Shown one piece after another: positions 21,584 to 32,601 of a DNA stretch of 64,000 nucleotides. The stretch's first letter is position 1; the number at the start of each line of letters is the position of its first letter. A model generated the notes under the pieces. The model made no database searches. It worked only from the letters and a program-made list of their open reading frames with translations, and was not told where the DNA came from. Position numbers and translations under genes: made by a program. Source of the stretch: Areca catechu (taxonomy: Eukaryota; Streptophyta; Magnoliopsida; Arecales; Arecaceae); NCBI GenBank assembly GCA_021397845.1, contig CM038050.1, forward strand, positions 144,211,980 to 144,275,979, in the 5' to 3' direction.

Positions 21584-23355
21584 TGATGCAGAACGAAAGC
21601 TCTAATACCAAAATGATGCAGAATGAAAGCTCTAATACCTATATGATGCAGAACGAAAGCTCTGATACCAAAATGATGCAGAACGGATAAGTGGAATGCG
21701 GAAGCAAATTAAAATTAATGTTTTTTTTTATATATATATTTTCAGAATCGGCTTTGACTCAAAGAAAAGATAAACTAATGTTGAAAGAAACTAAGAAATG
21801 ACAGAAAGCACAATTAAAAGGAGTGGATTATCAGAGTAACTCAGAAGTAGGATCGCTGGGGATTGAGAAACCCCCAGATCTAGGATTTGATCTGAGTTTC
21901 AACGAAACAGACAAAGTGAGAAGGGAAGGTTCTTGTTACCTAGCAGTGATATCTCTCCATTTGGTGGAAAAAGACTCTCTCGAAGATTATTGGATCCCGG
22001 GAGTCAAGGTATCTTCGCAATAGATCCTCCGATAATGGTCCTTGGCAAAGTTGCCTCTTCTTGAACCCTGGATCCTAGAGAGAAGAAGAACAAGGTTAGG
22101 AACAAAGACTCAGGGAAGAGAGTTACCCGAGTAGAAGAAAGGATGGGATCTGAAGGTCTTCAGCTGATCTGGAACTCCTAGGCTACGGATTTGGGACTTC
22201 TCTCCTGATCTGCTGAATGGACTCTGAAGTAGTGGTAGCTGACTTGAAGATGGCTGGACTGGGGTCCTGGTGGTCGGCCACCCTTTGGAAGAAGAACCTT
22301 GGAGATGGTGTAGAGGCTAGGGTTTGGTGGTGGTGGAGTAGAGATGGGTGGACTAAGCTAGGTTTTGGGGTTGGAGATCTCACACCTCCTCAAGTTCCTA
22401 GGGAACCCGGATTTACTCCCTCACGGAGCTCAACACTCAGAATAAGTGCAGAAGAACAAGACTTTGCTAAAAACAAGAGATTTCATTCATAAGATTTCAT
22501 AAGATAAGTTCAAGTTACAAAAGATGTCTAATATATAGACCTATAAGAAAAATCAAAACCATACAAGTTCCCATGTGAGATTAATAGGAGTAATCTACAC
22601 TTTAGGCATCAAATTCTCTTCCCTTGGCCAACCAAGACTCCTTCCATGAGTGAGCGGCCCAAAAACTCCAAGAAAACTTGAAAATCAGCTCCAAATGGCA
22701 GGTTATGGGGGTGTCTCCGAGTATCTCTCCATGAATCAAGGATTTTCCCTTCATGGTTTGCTCTTTTGGACACCTCCTAGTCTTGCTCCACATGTTTAGG
22801 CTTCTTCTTTTCATGGCTTTGGCACTTTAAGAAACTTTTGGGTGCCTCCTTGATTTTCTCCCCAAGACATGCTCTCTTCCCTTTTATAACTTCGATTTTT
22901 TATGGAACATTGTGGGGCACCTCCTTGATCCTCTCTTCAAGAAAATTTCTTGCCATCCTGGCTTGGGTTTATCTAGAAAGAAGTTGGCTCCTCCTTGGAT
23001 TGAGGTATCTTGATGGATTTCTTCCCCAAGTGGTGCAAGAAAAAGGGAAACTTACTTCTTATGGTGTGGGGACCAAAGACACTGGATGGAGATGTGGCAG
23101 GGAGTGTGGCACCCACTTGTAGCTGGACCATGGAAGAAAAAATGTGGCACCCTATGGCAAAGGGAATGGCGCCAACCTGGACATGGACTTGGACTGAGTC
23201 AGCATGACTCAACAAAAATTGAAATGACAAAATTACAGACTCAAAATTGGGTTGATCAGGTCAATCCTTATTACAAACCCTAATTTTCTCGGGCAAGGTC
23301 AATCAGAGATCCAATGGAATCCTGAAGTCTTCTTCTGATTCTGGTGCCCGCACCA
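21584..23355 (-). repeat. G4 right (5') LTR, 1772 bp
   Basis: Begins with three exact-period 30-bp units at 21584, 21614 and 21644, before the unique sequence at 21674, and ends GCCCGCACCA. The copy number equals that of the left LTR, so the repeat predates this insertion. It holds 25 bases near 21910 that the left LTR lacks. Confidence 0.9.
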
Positions 23356-23360
23356 TGATG

Positions 23361-24524
23361 GTGATGAGGACACAACAGAGGAGAAGCTTATTCTTTCAGG
23401 TGAGGCTGGACCTAACGAGACTCGGCTTGAGATGACAGCATAGCCAGCTCAGTCTGATCCTTCTACATCTGCACAGCCTCAGCTAGCATAGACGGAGACT
23501 CCTAGCACTTCAGACAGTTTAGAGGACAGAGTCAATACATAGAGATCGATGTTTTCATCATGAGGCAGCATCTAGACATTTTTATTATTGAGATGAGAGA
23601 GAGCCATATTGGTGTTTGTGATGGCATTTCGGCTATTCTCTCAACACTGTCCAGATCTTCTACGAGTGCTCCTACTGCAGACACAATTCCTGCTTCCGTT
23701 CATGTACCTGATGGTATGGATGATTTTGCTAATATTGATACTGGTGTTGAGACTACAGTTGGAGATGGAGATGGAGACACTGTTATTGGAGATATTGATG
23801 AAGATGAGGAGACTGACTCATACCGCTTCGATATTGCTGATCTTACGTTAGAGCCAGTTGCAGAGGTGATGGATGACATGCCTGCGAGCTCTGTTGTTGA
23901 CCCATCCTGCTCACCTACCCAGACCGCTATCCCTTCTCCTTCTAGATTGGATGATCACACTCCAGTTCCCACTCCTATTCCTATTCTCACTCCTATTATT
24001 GATATACCTATTATAGACTTACCTGATATTGATTCTCCTGATATTCATACACCTATCATTGAGACCACCACTGTTGATACTCTCATTGTAAATTCACCTA
24101 CAGCTGATACTGTTGTTCTTGATATGCCTGTATCATCAACTGTCACCCTATTTTTGATTCTCACATTTTTGATACTCCTACCCTTTATACTTTATCAGTT
24201 ACTCGAGAGCTTGTGTTTTATACACCCGACTTTCAGTATCTTGATTCAAGTCCTACTTTTGATAGCAGTCCTCTTCCAGCTGTTGCTGAGATGATTGACC
24301 CGATCAGTTCAGTTCCTACGGAGGATGTAGCTCCTACCTCTACTGCTTCAGCAAAAGATCGGACTTATATTCGTCGTAGAGGACGTGGACGCCGTACCCC
24401 TCCTCAGTCGACCAGGACCATACTTTGAGATCTTTGATCAAGATGGCCTAGAGCTCGCTCCATCACTGATAGTGGACCGATCGAGATCGGTTCATCTTCT
24501 AATGACTCGATGGATGAGGATTAG
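23361..24524 (+). pseudogene. C1 downstream ORF, second part (low-complexity tail)
   Basis: Resumes the ORF cut at 16230. From 23560 it is open for 244 codons: an acidic stretch (VGDGDGDTVIGDIDEDEETD), then proline/aspartate/isoleucine repeats (PIIDIPIIDLPDIDSPDIHT). After a frame change it ends with an arginine-rich segment (YIRRRGRGRRTPPQ) and SSSNDSMDED before a stop at 24522-24524. Such repeats suggest a disordered protein. No signal peptide or clear membrane segment is supported; the hydrophobic runs near 24150-24270 arise in the shifted frame. Confidence 0.6.
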
Positions 24525-25252
24525 GATTTTGATGTACTTCTAGATAGATAGTTTGTTTTATGCTTATATGTACTTTTTATCTTTGTTATGTATCACTTTC
24601 TGTTGTACTAGATCTGAGTTTACTCATTCCTATATCTTTGATGGACATGAATGCTATATCTTGAATTGCTTTTATGATTCTATGTTTTCACTCTTTATTG
24701 AATGCACTTCCTAACGAAAAAGAGTAAAGAGTTTCGAAAATGAATAATCTTGAGTTTTTTTATTCCCTTTATCTACCTTTTTAATGATTACAAAAAGGGG
24801 GAGTAATTTATGAGATTTATGTATAAATGTTGTGTAATTTTGAAAAATGTTGAGAAACTTTGATTTTTTGAAAAATGTTGAGAAACTTTGATTTACAAAA
24901 TTCTTTAAGTAAGGGGGAGCTTTACCTTACTTTACTCTCTTTTGAAAATCATTTCAAAATGAACTTCATCTTAAAAACCCCTCACTATTTGTTTAAAAAC
25001 ATTATTGCAAATTTTGTTTTTAATCACTGATTCAGGGGGAGCTTTGCTGAAATTTTCTTGATAAGTATCATGATACATATTTTCTATGTTTCAGATGAAT
25101 TCTATAGTTCTGATACTCTCTATCTTTCTTAATAACAAGCTATAGCAATTTTACTTGTGTTCTGAATTGTCATATCTTTGATGCAAGTAATGTTGATGTT
25201 CTAAAATGCTTTAAATGTTATGCACCTTGTTCAATCCTCTTAAAGCCCTACT
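24525..25252 (+). other. C1 3' untranslated region with polypurine-like tracts
   Basis: AT-rich and noncoding. Three GGGGGAG tracts lie near 24797, 24913 and 25036, each resembling the AAGGGGGAG purine tracts of SIRE-type elements. The true tract and the start of the 3' LTR seem to have been deleted. Confidence 0.5.
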
Positions 25253-25853
25253 CTTTATTGATAAGCCTTGGAAAACCAATGAGGTTGGTGGTTAGCTCGC
25301 AAAACCACTAAGGTTCTTGGTTAGCCTCGAAAACCAAGTGAGGTTGTTGGTTAGCCTTGTGAAAACCAATTAGGTTCTTGGTTAGCCTGGAAAACCAAGT
25401 AAGGTTATTGGTTAGCCTTGTAAAAACCAATTAGGTTCTTGGTTAGCCTGTAAAATCAAGTAAGGTTTGACTTGTGATCCTTTTGAAAACAAGTCGGGTT
25501 TTGATTAGTGAGCCCGGAAAACTAATCGACTGTAATCGGTTTGATTATAGTGAATCCCCAAGGGAAGCTTGGGGAGTGGATGTAGGTGCATTGGTTGGCA
25601 CCGAACCACTATAGCTTTTGGTATTCGTGATTGCTTGTTCTCTCTCTCTGCTTGCACTTTAATTATTGCTTTTAATTTCTACTGCACTTATACATATAGA
25701 GCATTGCATTTAAATTATAGCACCTTGCAATATATATTCATCGAATTGGATTGTTTTGCTTTCATTAATTTGTTACTTGTGATTAGCTTAAATCATTTTT
25801 AGAGACCCAATTCACCCCCCCCCCCCCCCCCTTAGGTTGCTTTCTGGGCAACA
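25253..25853 (+). repeat. C1 3' LTR, truncated at its start (601 bp)
   Basis: Matches 4060-4647 of the 5' LTR (minisatellite, CCAAGGGNAGCTTGGGNAGTG, poly-C run, GGGCAACA end) but lacks the first roughly 1.09 kb, including the TATA box. The outer end and target duplication are intact, so this is an internal deletion. Confidence 0.85.
25814..25831 (+). repeat. Poly-C run in the C1 3' LTR
   Basis: About 18 C residues; the 5' LTR has 8-9 C at the same place (about 4616-4624). Homopolymer length is prone to sequencing error. Confidence 0.7.
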
Positions 25854-25858
25854 CTGAA

Positions 25859-26883
25859 GACTCAAGACCACATCATACAAGTGAAGACCAAGTCCAATCA
25901 GATTGAAGACATAGAAGAGTAGCCCATGTCCAACCCAGATTGAAGATTTAAAGATCCCCAGGAGAAGAAATCAGAAAACCTAAAGCCCTGGACCATCTGG
26001 AAGCAAAATTGGGCTAGCCCAGGCCCAGGAGAGAGCTAGGGTGCCAAGGCTTATGGTGACCACCCCTTGGTCATCCCCTTAGAGTCACCCTCTTGGCCGA
26101 CCAAGGCAAGGAAAGAGGAAGAGTTTTTAGGGATTTATTCTACCTAATGTTGCCTTATTTTCTAGCTAGGGTTTGGGTGAGAATAAATTCTTATGTAAAG
26201 TCTAATATACCCTTACTTGGAGCCCAAGTCTAAGGGTCTATTTAAAGGACCCTAGTCTCTCTAACGAGATTTGATTTTGATATATGAAATATACTTGAGT
26301 TTTCTACAATTACTTTGTGCTACCTGCTATGTGCTTAAGGGGGTTATTGGTGTCTTCTTCTTCCCGGTGTGCAACTGACTCCATCCTTCATCCAAGCTTC
26401 CTCTTCCCACACCCTTACTACCTTTTTTTGAGTTTTCTTATGTTTCCAACCATGCTTTCTCACCCTTGATGGTTGTTTGTAGGTCCTCGAGTTCCTACGA
26501 ATCCAACGACTCCAACCGGGCCGCAATCGGACCACCGAGCAGAAATCTAGGAATTCGTGGGTCTTTGGCTTGGTTTTCTATGCCGCATCCATCGAGGATG
26601 AGTGATCTCTTCACTGCGATCTTCATCAGGCACATCAGACATTGCCAGGTATACACCCTCTACCACCAGTAGTTTTATTGTAGGGGAACTAGCCCTAACC
26701 GAGGCTTTTCAGCCCCGGCGATCCCTCTTTACTGCTTTCCTAGGTCCTAATCTACATGTGTAGGTTTAAAAACTCATATAAAATTATCTACATCATATTT
26801 TGATGTAATATTCATGATTTAATCATCTCATCCAACCCCTAAAACATAAAAAAACTAATCACATGCAAATTAGTTCCGCATCA
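25859..26883 (+). repeat. G2 5' LTR, second fragment
   Basis: Continues the LTR begun at 2761 and ends TTCCGCATCA. It carries the TATA-like CTATTTAAAGG (26238-26248) and ends three bases before the primer site. It is homologous to about 32829-33857. Confidence 0.9.
26238..26248 (+). promoter_or_regulatory. TATA-like box of the G2 LTR
   Basis: CTATTTAAAGG. The same element occurs in the G2 3' LTR (33210-33220), the G5 LTR (42266-42276) and, on the minus strand, each G6 LTR (47603-47613, 51956-51966, 56303-56313, 60722-60732). This conservation across families supports a core promoter. Confidence 0.6.
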
Positions 26884-26885
26884 TC

Positions 26886-26897
26886 TGGTATCAGAGC
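26886..26897 (+). other. G2 primer-binding site
   Basis: TGGTATCAGAGC, complementary to the 3' end of initiator methionine tRNA, two bases after the LTR. Confidence 0.85.
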
Positions 26898-27767
26898 TTA
26901 GATTAGGGCTCATTTTTGCACCCTTCACAGTCTGTATATGCTCTGTTCCTTAATTATTTCTCTCTGACCAAAATTCCAAAAATCCCAAAACTTATCTTGC
27001 TGATTCATAATAATTCAAAGTACTTTAAAAAAGTTTTTTAAATTTTATTTCAGTCTGTGCAATTTCTGCAAGTCAAAATACAGCCTGCAAATTTTTGGCT
27101 CTATTTTTTCAGTAAGGCAATTTTGGAAGGTTTAGGGTTTTATTTAGCATCTCTTTTGCATATCTTTTAATTTTTGTATATTTCCTATATATTATGCCAT
27201 AATTTGCAAGTTTTCTTCTATTTATAAAAATACCAAAATATAAAAAAGAATACATATATACAAAAAAAACTCCAAAAAAATACTTAAACCCTAATTTTGC
27301 ATCATCTGCCTGCCATCATTGCATAAACTACCTTTAAGGGCACTCTTGCTATGTCAGATGGGGGGAGGATTTAATCACCTCTCCTTAGCCCAAAACCACA
27401 TCTCCTGCATTCAGTCCTAAGCCTAACTTAGAATCTATTAGACTTAATTTGCCCTAGTGGGCTAGGTCACTATGTCTGGTCAGGTCCGGGCTAAGTGTCA
27501 TATCACTATGTCAGCTAACCTATGTTTGCCTTGTGCTTAGTGTCTAGAACGGTGGTTCAGGGATTCAATCCCGAAGGGCTTGTGTGTGGTCCGCCTACCT
27601 GGCCAATCTCTGATTGGTGTCTAGGATTGGCAATCAGGGACCTAACACTCTCCTTACACTTGCCTGGCTGAGTACAGGGTTACTATAGGCTAGTTTGCCA
27701 CCCTGATTGAGCACCTAGTTTTGGACTCTAGGTCTAGGGAGCTGTAGTCGATTTGATCAAGTCTTGT
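26898..27767 (+). other. G2 5' untranslated leader
   Basis: AT-rich to about 27320, then the conserved leader block. It contains a perfect hairpin CCAATC-TCT-GATTGG at 27603-27617, followed by GTGTCTAGGATTGGCAATC, so two overlapping GATTGG pairings are possible. No ORF is present. Confidence 0.6.
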
Positions 27768-29180
27768 ATGAGCACTAGATCAGGAGCATCATATCATCCA
27801 CCAACTCCACCTTTGGCTGAACCCATGGATAAGCTGGAAGTCCAAATTCAAGCCCTTGTAGATCAAATGGCCCAATGAACCATACATAGGTTTGAACATA
27901 TAGACAACCGACTGGGAAACCTAGAGGAGGCACGTAGGCCTCATAGTGAGCCAGATCTTGAGTCACCTCCCCATCCTTGGAGGACCCCAAACCCTGATCC
28001 ACACTTTGAGGCTGAGCATAGGAGAGCCCATCGTCATGACCCATATTATGATACTGAACCTAAGAGGATCCCAAACCCTGATCCATACCTTGAGGCTGAA
28101 CCTAAGAGAGCCCGATGTCATGACCCCATCCCCGAGGTTCGTCCTAGAAGATCCAATCAGGATTTTGTAGACCAGGAGGACAGATCCTATAGACACATTA
28201 AACTTGATGCCCCGACTTTTAATGGATGTCTTGATCCTAAGGTCTATATAGATTGGGAGGGAGAGATTGATCAATACTTTGAGTGGTACGATATGACAGA
28301 AGAGCATAAGTTTAGGTTTGCTAAACTTAAGTTGGTCTGGGAGGCTATGTTACATGGGGCTAGTGTTGAGAGAATCCTTAGATTAGGAGGGCATGATCCC
28401 ATAGTTACCTGATGGGCCATAAAGGGTAAGCTTAGGGCAAAGTACGTTCCACCATCATATCGTAGTGGTCTACTGGATCAGTGCCAGTGATTGAATCAGG
28501 GTAGTAGGAGTATAGATCAGTACATTGCTAAATTTGATGAGTATTCTATACGATGTGATTTGAATGAGTCTGAGGATGTTGTTCTGTCTAATTTAGGGCT
28601 GGACTGAGAGATGACATTAAGAAGGAGCTCTATATGAGGGACATTAGAGAACCGAACCATGCTTACCAGATTGCTAGGGATCTTGAGTGTTTTCAGAGAG
28701 GGCCCATCTATTATAAACCTGAGCCCACTAGATACCCTAGTCAGTATCCAGGAGCTAACCAATTGCTCAGAGCCAACCCATGTTTAGTCCGGCCTAGCTC
28801 GAGTCGACCCAGTCCTAGTCAGCCAGTTCCGACTCGACCCCAGCCTAGTACTCCTTTGACCCGTAAAGATGATAGAGGAAAATCCGTAGAGGTCCATAGG
28901 AGTAACAATCCCCAGAAGACCTGTTATAGGTGTAAGAAAACATGCCATTTTATGAGCCAATGCCCAGTTAGTGCCCTACACTTAGGTGAGCAAGTGGAGG
29001 AAGAGCCTGAACCAGTAGCCAAACCCGAGGGAGAGATTTATAAGGCTGATGATCGGTTGATAGACGAGTATGAGGGTGAGGAGGATGAACCTGAGTTTGA
29101 GAACCAATTAGGAGTGGTTAGGTGCATCTTAACCCAAACCCCAGTTAAGGAAGATTGGCGTAGGACTAGCATCCTATAAA
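27768..29180 (+). pseudogene. gag: G2 gag
   Basis: Begins MSTRSGASYHPPTPPLAEPM (ATG 27768) and has a stop after 36 codons. Two copies of a DPYYDTEP..EAEPKRA repeat lie at 27960-28130. The capsid domain starts IKLDAPTFNGCLDPKVYIDW (about 28198) and continues through GKLRAKYVPPSYRSGLLDQC to GLRDDIKKELYMRD, with a frameshift near 28600. A proline/serine-rich linker leads to the zinc knuckle CYRCKKTCHFMSQC (from about 28921; the usual glycine is replaced by threonine-cysteine). An acidic tail ends near 29180. The role is particle assembly and RNA packaging. Confidence 0.85.
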
Positions 29181-29690
29181 CTTTTGTAAGATAGGGGGTA
29201 AGGTACTTAAGATCATCATAGATAGTGGGAGTTGTGTCAATGCCGTCTCTGCAAACACAGTTAAATCTTTAGGATTGACCACGGTTCCCCATCATAGCCC
29301 TTACAAAGTTTCTTGGATAGATTCCACCTCCATTCAGATTCAAGCTAGGTGCCAGATCTTAGTTAGACTACAAACCTATGAAGAAAAGATTTGGTGTGAT
29401 GTCATCTCCATGCAAGTGAGTAGTATCGTTCTAGGTCGACCCTGGTTTTTTGAACATGATGCAACCCTGTATGGCCAAAACAATGTTTGTGCTTTTACCT
29501 ACCATGAGAATAAGTTTGTTATCCACCCAGCTCCCCGTAGAGACCTAGTTAAGAGGGGTTCTAGTAGCCTTAAAGACAAGAAACCTGGAGTTAATTTGAT
29601 TAAGGCTAGGGAGTTAGAAAAAGAGATTGCTGAGGGGAACCCTATTTGGATCTTGGTCGCCAAAGAAATACATGAGCCGACCCAAAAGGA
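29181..29690 (+). pseudogene. pol: G2 aspartic protease
   Basis: The active site IIIDSGSC lies at about 29212-29235 (DSG 29221-29229). The second protease signature SSIVLGRPWFFEHDATLYG lies near 29424-29475, followed by a PR-RT linker (KRGSSSLKDKKPGVNLIKA). It would process the gag-pol polyprotein. The frame is open from about 29185 to the RT start, so this is one of the better kept domains. Confidence 0.85.
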
Positions 29691-30545
29691 ACACCCTAAA
29701 GAAATTGTTGAGGCTCTGAAAGAATTTGAGGATGTCTTCCCTGATGATTTACCTGATCAATTACCACCCCTTAGAGATATCCAACATGCTAAAGATTTAG
29801 TCCCAGGAGCCACTTTACCAAACCTTCCTCACTATAGAATGAACCTCAGTGAGCATCAAGAATTATAGAAACAAGTGGAAGAATTGCTTAGGAAGGGTTT
29901 CATTAGGGAGAGCCTGAGTCCATGTGCAGTCCCTACTCTACTGACCCCTAAGAAAGATGGTACATGGAGAGTGTGCGTAGATAGTAGAGCCATCGACAAA
30001 ATAATGGTGAAATATAGGTTACCCATCCCCAGATTGGATGATATGTTAGACATGATGGCCGGAGCCAAAGTTTTCTCATAGATAGACCTTAAGAGCGGCT
30101 ATCATCAGGTTAGGATTAGACCTGGGGATGAGTGGAAAACTGCATTCAAGACTAAGGATGGCCTATTTGAGTGGGTTATTAGCCTTTCGAACTTTCCAAT
30201 GCACCAAGTAATTTTATGAGGATTATGACCCAGGTCCTAAAAGTGTATACCGAAAAATTTTTATGGTCTACTTTGATGATATCTTGATTTATAGCAGGAC
30301 TAAGAAGGACCACCTTAGTCATCTGAGACTAGTATGCCAGACCCTTAGGGAGAATAGCCTCTATGCCAACCTTAAAAAGTGTGAGTTCATGACACATGGG
30401 GTTATCTTCCAAGGTTTTGTTGTCACCCCTAAGGGAGTTTCTAAAGACCCTGAAAAGGTTAGGGCAATAGTTGAGTGGCCTACACCCACTAGTGTCCACG
30501 ATGTGCATAGTTTCCATGATGTGCGTAGTTTCATGGCCTAGCAAC
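29691..30545 (+). pseudogene. pol: G2 reverse transcriptase
   Basis: Motifs in order: HYRMNLSEHQEL, KGFIRESLSPCAVPTLLTPK, WRVCVDSRAIDKI, RLPIPRLDDMLDMM, a stop at 30078, IDLKSGYHQVRIRPGDEWKT, and the catalytic YFDD at 30269-30280 in VYFDDILIYSRTKKDH. A frameshift near 30190-30260 separates the palm from the YFDD frame. Near 30490-30535 a short duplication produces VHDVHSFHDVRSF in place of a single VHDVRSF. It is the only RT in the window with its catalytic aspartates. Confidence 0.9.
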
Positions 30546-31060
30546 CTTTTATAAAAGATTTATTAGAGGTTTTAGTACAGTCGTCGCACCTATCATTGAT
30601 TGTATTAGGATGGGTACATTTTAGTACCAAAGTAGCTGATAAGGCCTTCCTAGAGCTTAAGGATAAGATGACCCATGCACCCATCCTTAGATTACCTAAC
30701 TTCACTAAGGTGCTTGAGGTCGCTTGCGATGCCTCGGGAGTAGGAATAGGTGGGGTACTAAGTCAAGAGAATCACCTTGTAGCCTTCTTTAGTGAGAAGC
30801 TGAATGAGGCTAAACTTAAGTACTCTACCTATGACAAGAAATTTTATGCGATAGTCCAGGCCCTTAGATATTGGAGACATTACTTACTACCACAGGAGTT
30901 TGTCTTATTCTCTGATCATGAGGCACTCCGATTCCTAAACTCCCAAAAAAACTTAACCCATGGCATGGTAAATGGATCGAGTACATTCAGGCCTACACCT
31001 TTGTCCTGAAGCACCGTGTCGGCATAGAAAATAAGATAGCAGATGCCCTGAGTCGTAGGC
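30546..31060 (+). pseudogene. pol: G2 RNase H
   Basis: Reads APILRLPNFTKVLEVACDAS (first catalytic aspartate in CDAS), GVGIGGVLSQENHLVAFFSE, the glutamate in SEKLNEAK, then SDHEALRFLNS with the third aspartate, and after a frame change IENKIADALSR with the last. A deletion of a base near 30965 breaks the frame. It would remove RNA from the RNA:DNA hybrid. Confidence 0.87.
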
Positions 31061-32095
31061 CTTTGCTGTTAGGATTAGTTAGCACCCAAGTCATAGGGTT
31101 TGATAGGTTAAAGGATGAGTATGAAACCTGCCCAGACTTTGGAGACATTTACCAGACCCTCAGGCTAGGACCATCCAGTACCCATAGTGAGTATACCATT
31201 CAGGATGGCTACCTTTTCCAAAACAATCGACTCTATATACCTAAGACTTCCCTTAAAGAATTCATAATTTGGGAGACCCATGCTGGAGGTTTAGCTAGTT
31301 GCTTTGGTAGGAATAAGACCATTTTAGTGATAGAAGATCAATTCTTTTGACCAGGATTAAAAAGGCATGTTGCATAGATTGTAGCCAGGTGAAGAACTTG
31401 TGCTATTGTAAAATAGCAGAAGCAAAACACTAGTCTCTACACACCTTTACCAGTGCCTGATCACCCTTGGCAGGACCTAAGTTTGGACTTTATGTTAGGA
31501 TTACCTAAGACCCATAAGAGATATGATTCTATCTTTGTAGTGGTCGATAGGTTCTCTAAGATGGCTCACTTCATCCCCTGTTCCCAGACCTTTGATGCAT
31601 CTAGAGTAACCAAGCTTTTCTTAGATCATGTGGTTAGACTCCATGGCCTACCCAAGGCCATCATATCTGATAGGGATGTTAGGTTCACCGGTTATTTCTG
31701 GAAGACCTTATGGCACCTGTTAGAGATCAATTAAATTTTCTACAGTCTATCACCCTCAAACAGATGGCCAAACTGAAGTGGTGAACCATAGTTTAGGAAA
31801 CCTCCTTAGTTGCCTGGTAGGTGAACATATTAAAACTTGGGATCTATTATATCCTAGAGTAGAGTTTGCCTACAACAGTTTAGTAAATAGGACAACAGGT
31901 AAGAGTCCTTTTGAGATAGTCCATGGGTACAAGCCTAACCGCCCCATTGATCTGATTTCTTTATCTATTCATGCACGAGTCTCAGAGTCTGCAGAGTCAT
32001 TCGCACAGCATATTAGTGACTTGCACAAGGACATTAACCAAAAGATTAACCTAAGCAATGAAACTTATGAAAATTTGGTTAATTCCTGAAGAAGG
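31061..32095 (+). pseudogene. pol: G2 integrase
   Basis: The zinc-binding region reads WETHAGGLASCFGRNKTIL, with the usual HFG altered to CFG, and the following cysteines are in a broken frame. The core has the first aspartate in LSLDFMLGLP, then VVVDRFSKMAHFIPCSQTFD, and the second in AIISDRDVRFTGYFWKTLWH. A frameshift near 31730 separates the third acidic region (QTDGQTE-like, about 31760). The core ends with PRVEFAYNSLVNRTTGKSPF and HARVSESAESFAQH. It would insert the element's cDNA. Confidence 0.88.
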
Positions 32096-32601
32096 ATCAA
32101 GGAATTTGATGTAGGGGATTCTGTCATGATTAGGCTTAGGCCTGAGCGATTCCCATCCAAGACCGTTAAGAAGCTTCATGCTCGTGGAGCTAGACCTTTT
32201 AAAGCATTAAAGAAGGTTGGATCAAATGCCTATATGTTAGACTTGCCTTCGGATATGGGCATTAGTTTACCTTCAATATTAAAGTCCTAGTTGAGCACAG
32301 GGAACCGGTAGCGATACCCAGTGAGGCTTTTGGACCTATCCCTTCTGTTGAGAGTGACCCTTATCCAAAGTGTCCACCAATTAATTGGCCTAAGAGAGAG
32401 AATGGATCGAGCGTATCCTAGACATCAAGCCATTACAACCAGGCCGTGGCTATCAATGCTTCCTGGTTCGATGGCAAGGCCAGCCAGAGTTGAACGATTC
32501 ATGGATTTATTGAGAGAACTTGCAATGCCTCGACCCAGACATTCTCGAGAGATATGTGAGCCAGCCTAATCTGTACTCGACAGAGTCGAGTTCTTCCACC
32601 T
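32096..32601 (+). pseudogene. pol: G2 integrase C-terminal region and chromodomain
   Basis: Reads VMIRLRPERFPSKTVKKLHA, then a degraded linker, then IERILD-like and GYQCFLVRWQGQPE with the aromatic tryptophan intact (32472-32474), followed by NDSWI and LDPDILERYVSQPNLYSTES. This is a chromodomain of the type carried by plant chromoviruses. Two or more frameshifts lie in the linker. Confidence 0.82.

Larger units (their letters stand above)
16231..23355 (-). mobile_element. G4: non-autonomous Ty3/gypsy element inside the C1 downstream ORF
   Basis: Perfect 5-bp target duplication TGATG (16226-16230 and 23356-23360). LTRs are 16231-17979 and 21584-23355, with the primer site complement at 21569-21580, so it reads right to left. 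The 3.6-kb internal region carries gag, an acidic linker, the YFLPFPE cassette with an integrase core stub, a noncoding block, a second integrase piece and a chromodomain. No RT or RNase H is present. Both LTRs carry an unusual 30-bp repeat at the end next to the primer site. Confidence 0.92.
2974..25853 (+). mobile_element. C1: SIRE/Maximus-like Ty1/copia element, interrupted by G3 and G4
   Basis: Inserted in the G2 5' LTR with a perfect 5-bp target duplication CTGAA (2969-2973 and 25854-25858). It starts TGTTGACTCC and ends GGGCAACA. The primer site TGGTATCAAAGC follows the 5' LTR at 4650. Gene order is gag, protease, integrase, RT/RNase H, which is the copia order, followed by an additional ORF downstream of pol as in the SIRE/Maximus clade. 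Removing G3, G4 and their duplications leaves about 9.6 kb. RT has lost its catalytic half, the 3' LTR is truncated at its start and the frames are broken, so the copy is dead. Confidence 0.9.

Noticed and set aside
24213..24428. Hydrophobic run before an RGRGRR tail as an envelope-like membrane segment
   Set aside because: The hydrophobic run is produced after a frameshift; in the ancestral frame the region is Ser/Pro/Asp-rich.
27290..27300. AAACCCTAA occurrences (also near 23276 and 43300) as interstitial telomere repeats
   Set aside because: They are single copies in AT-rich leaders and LTR ends, never tandem.
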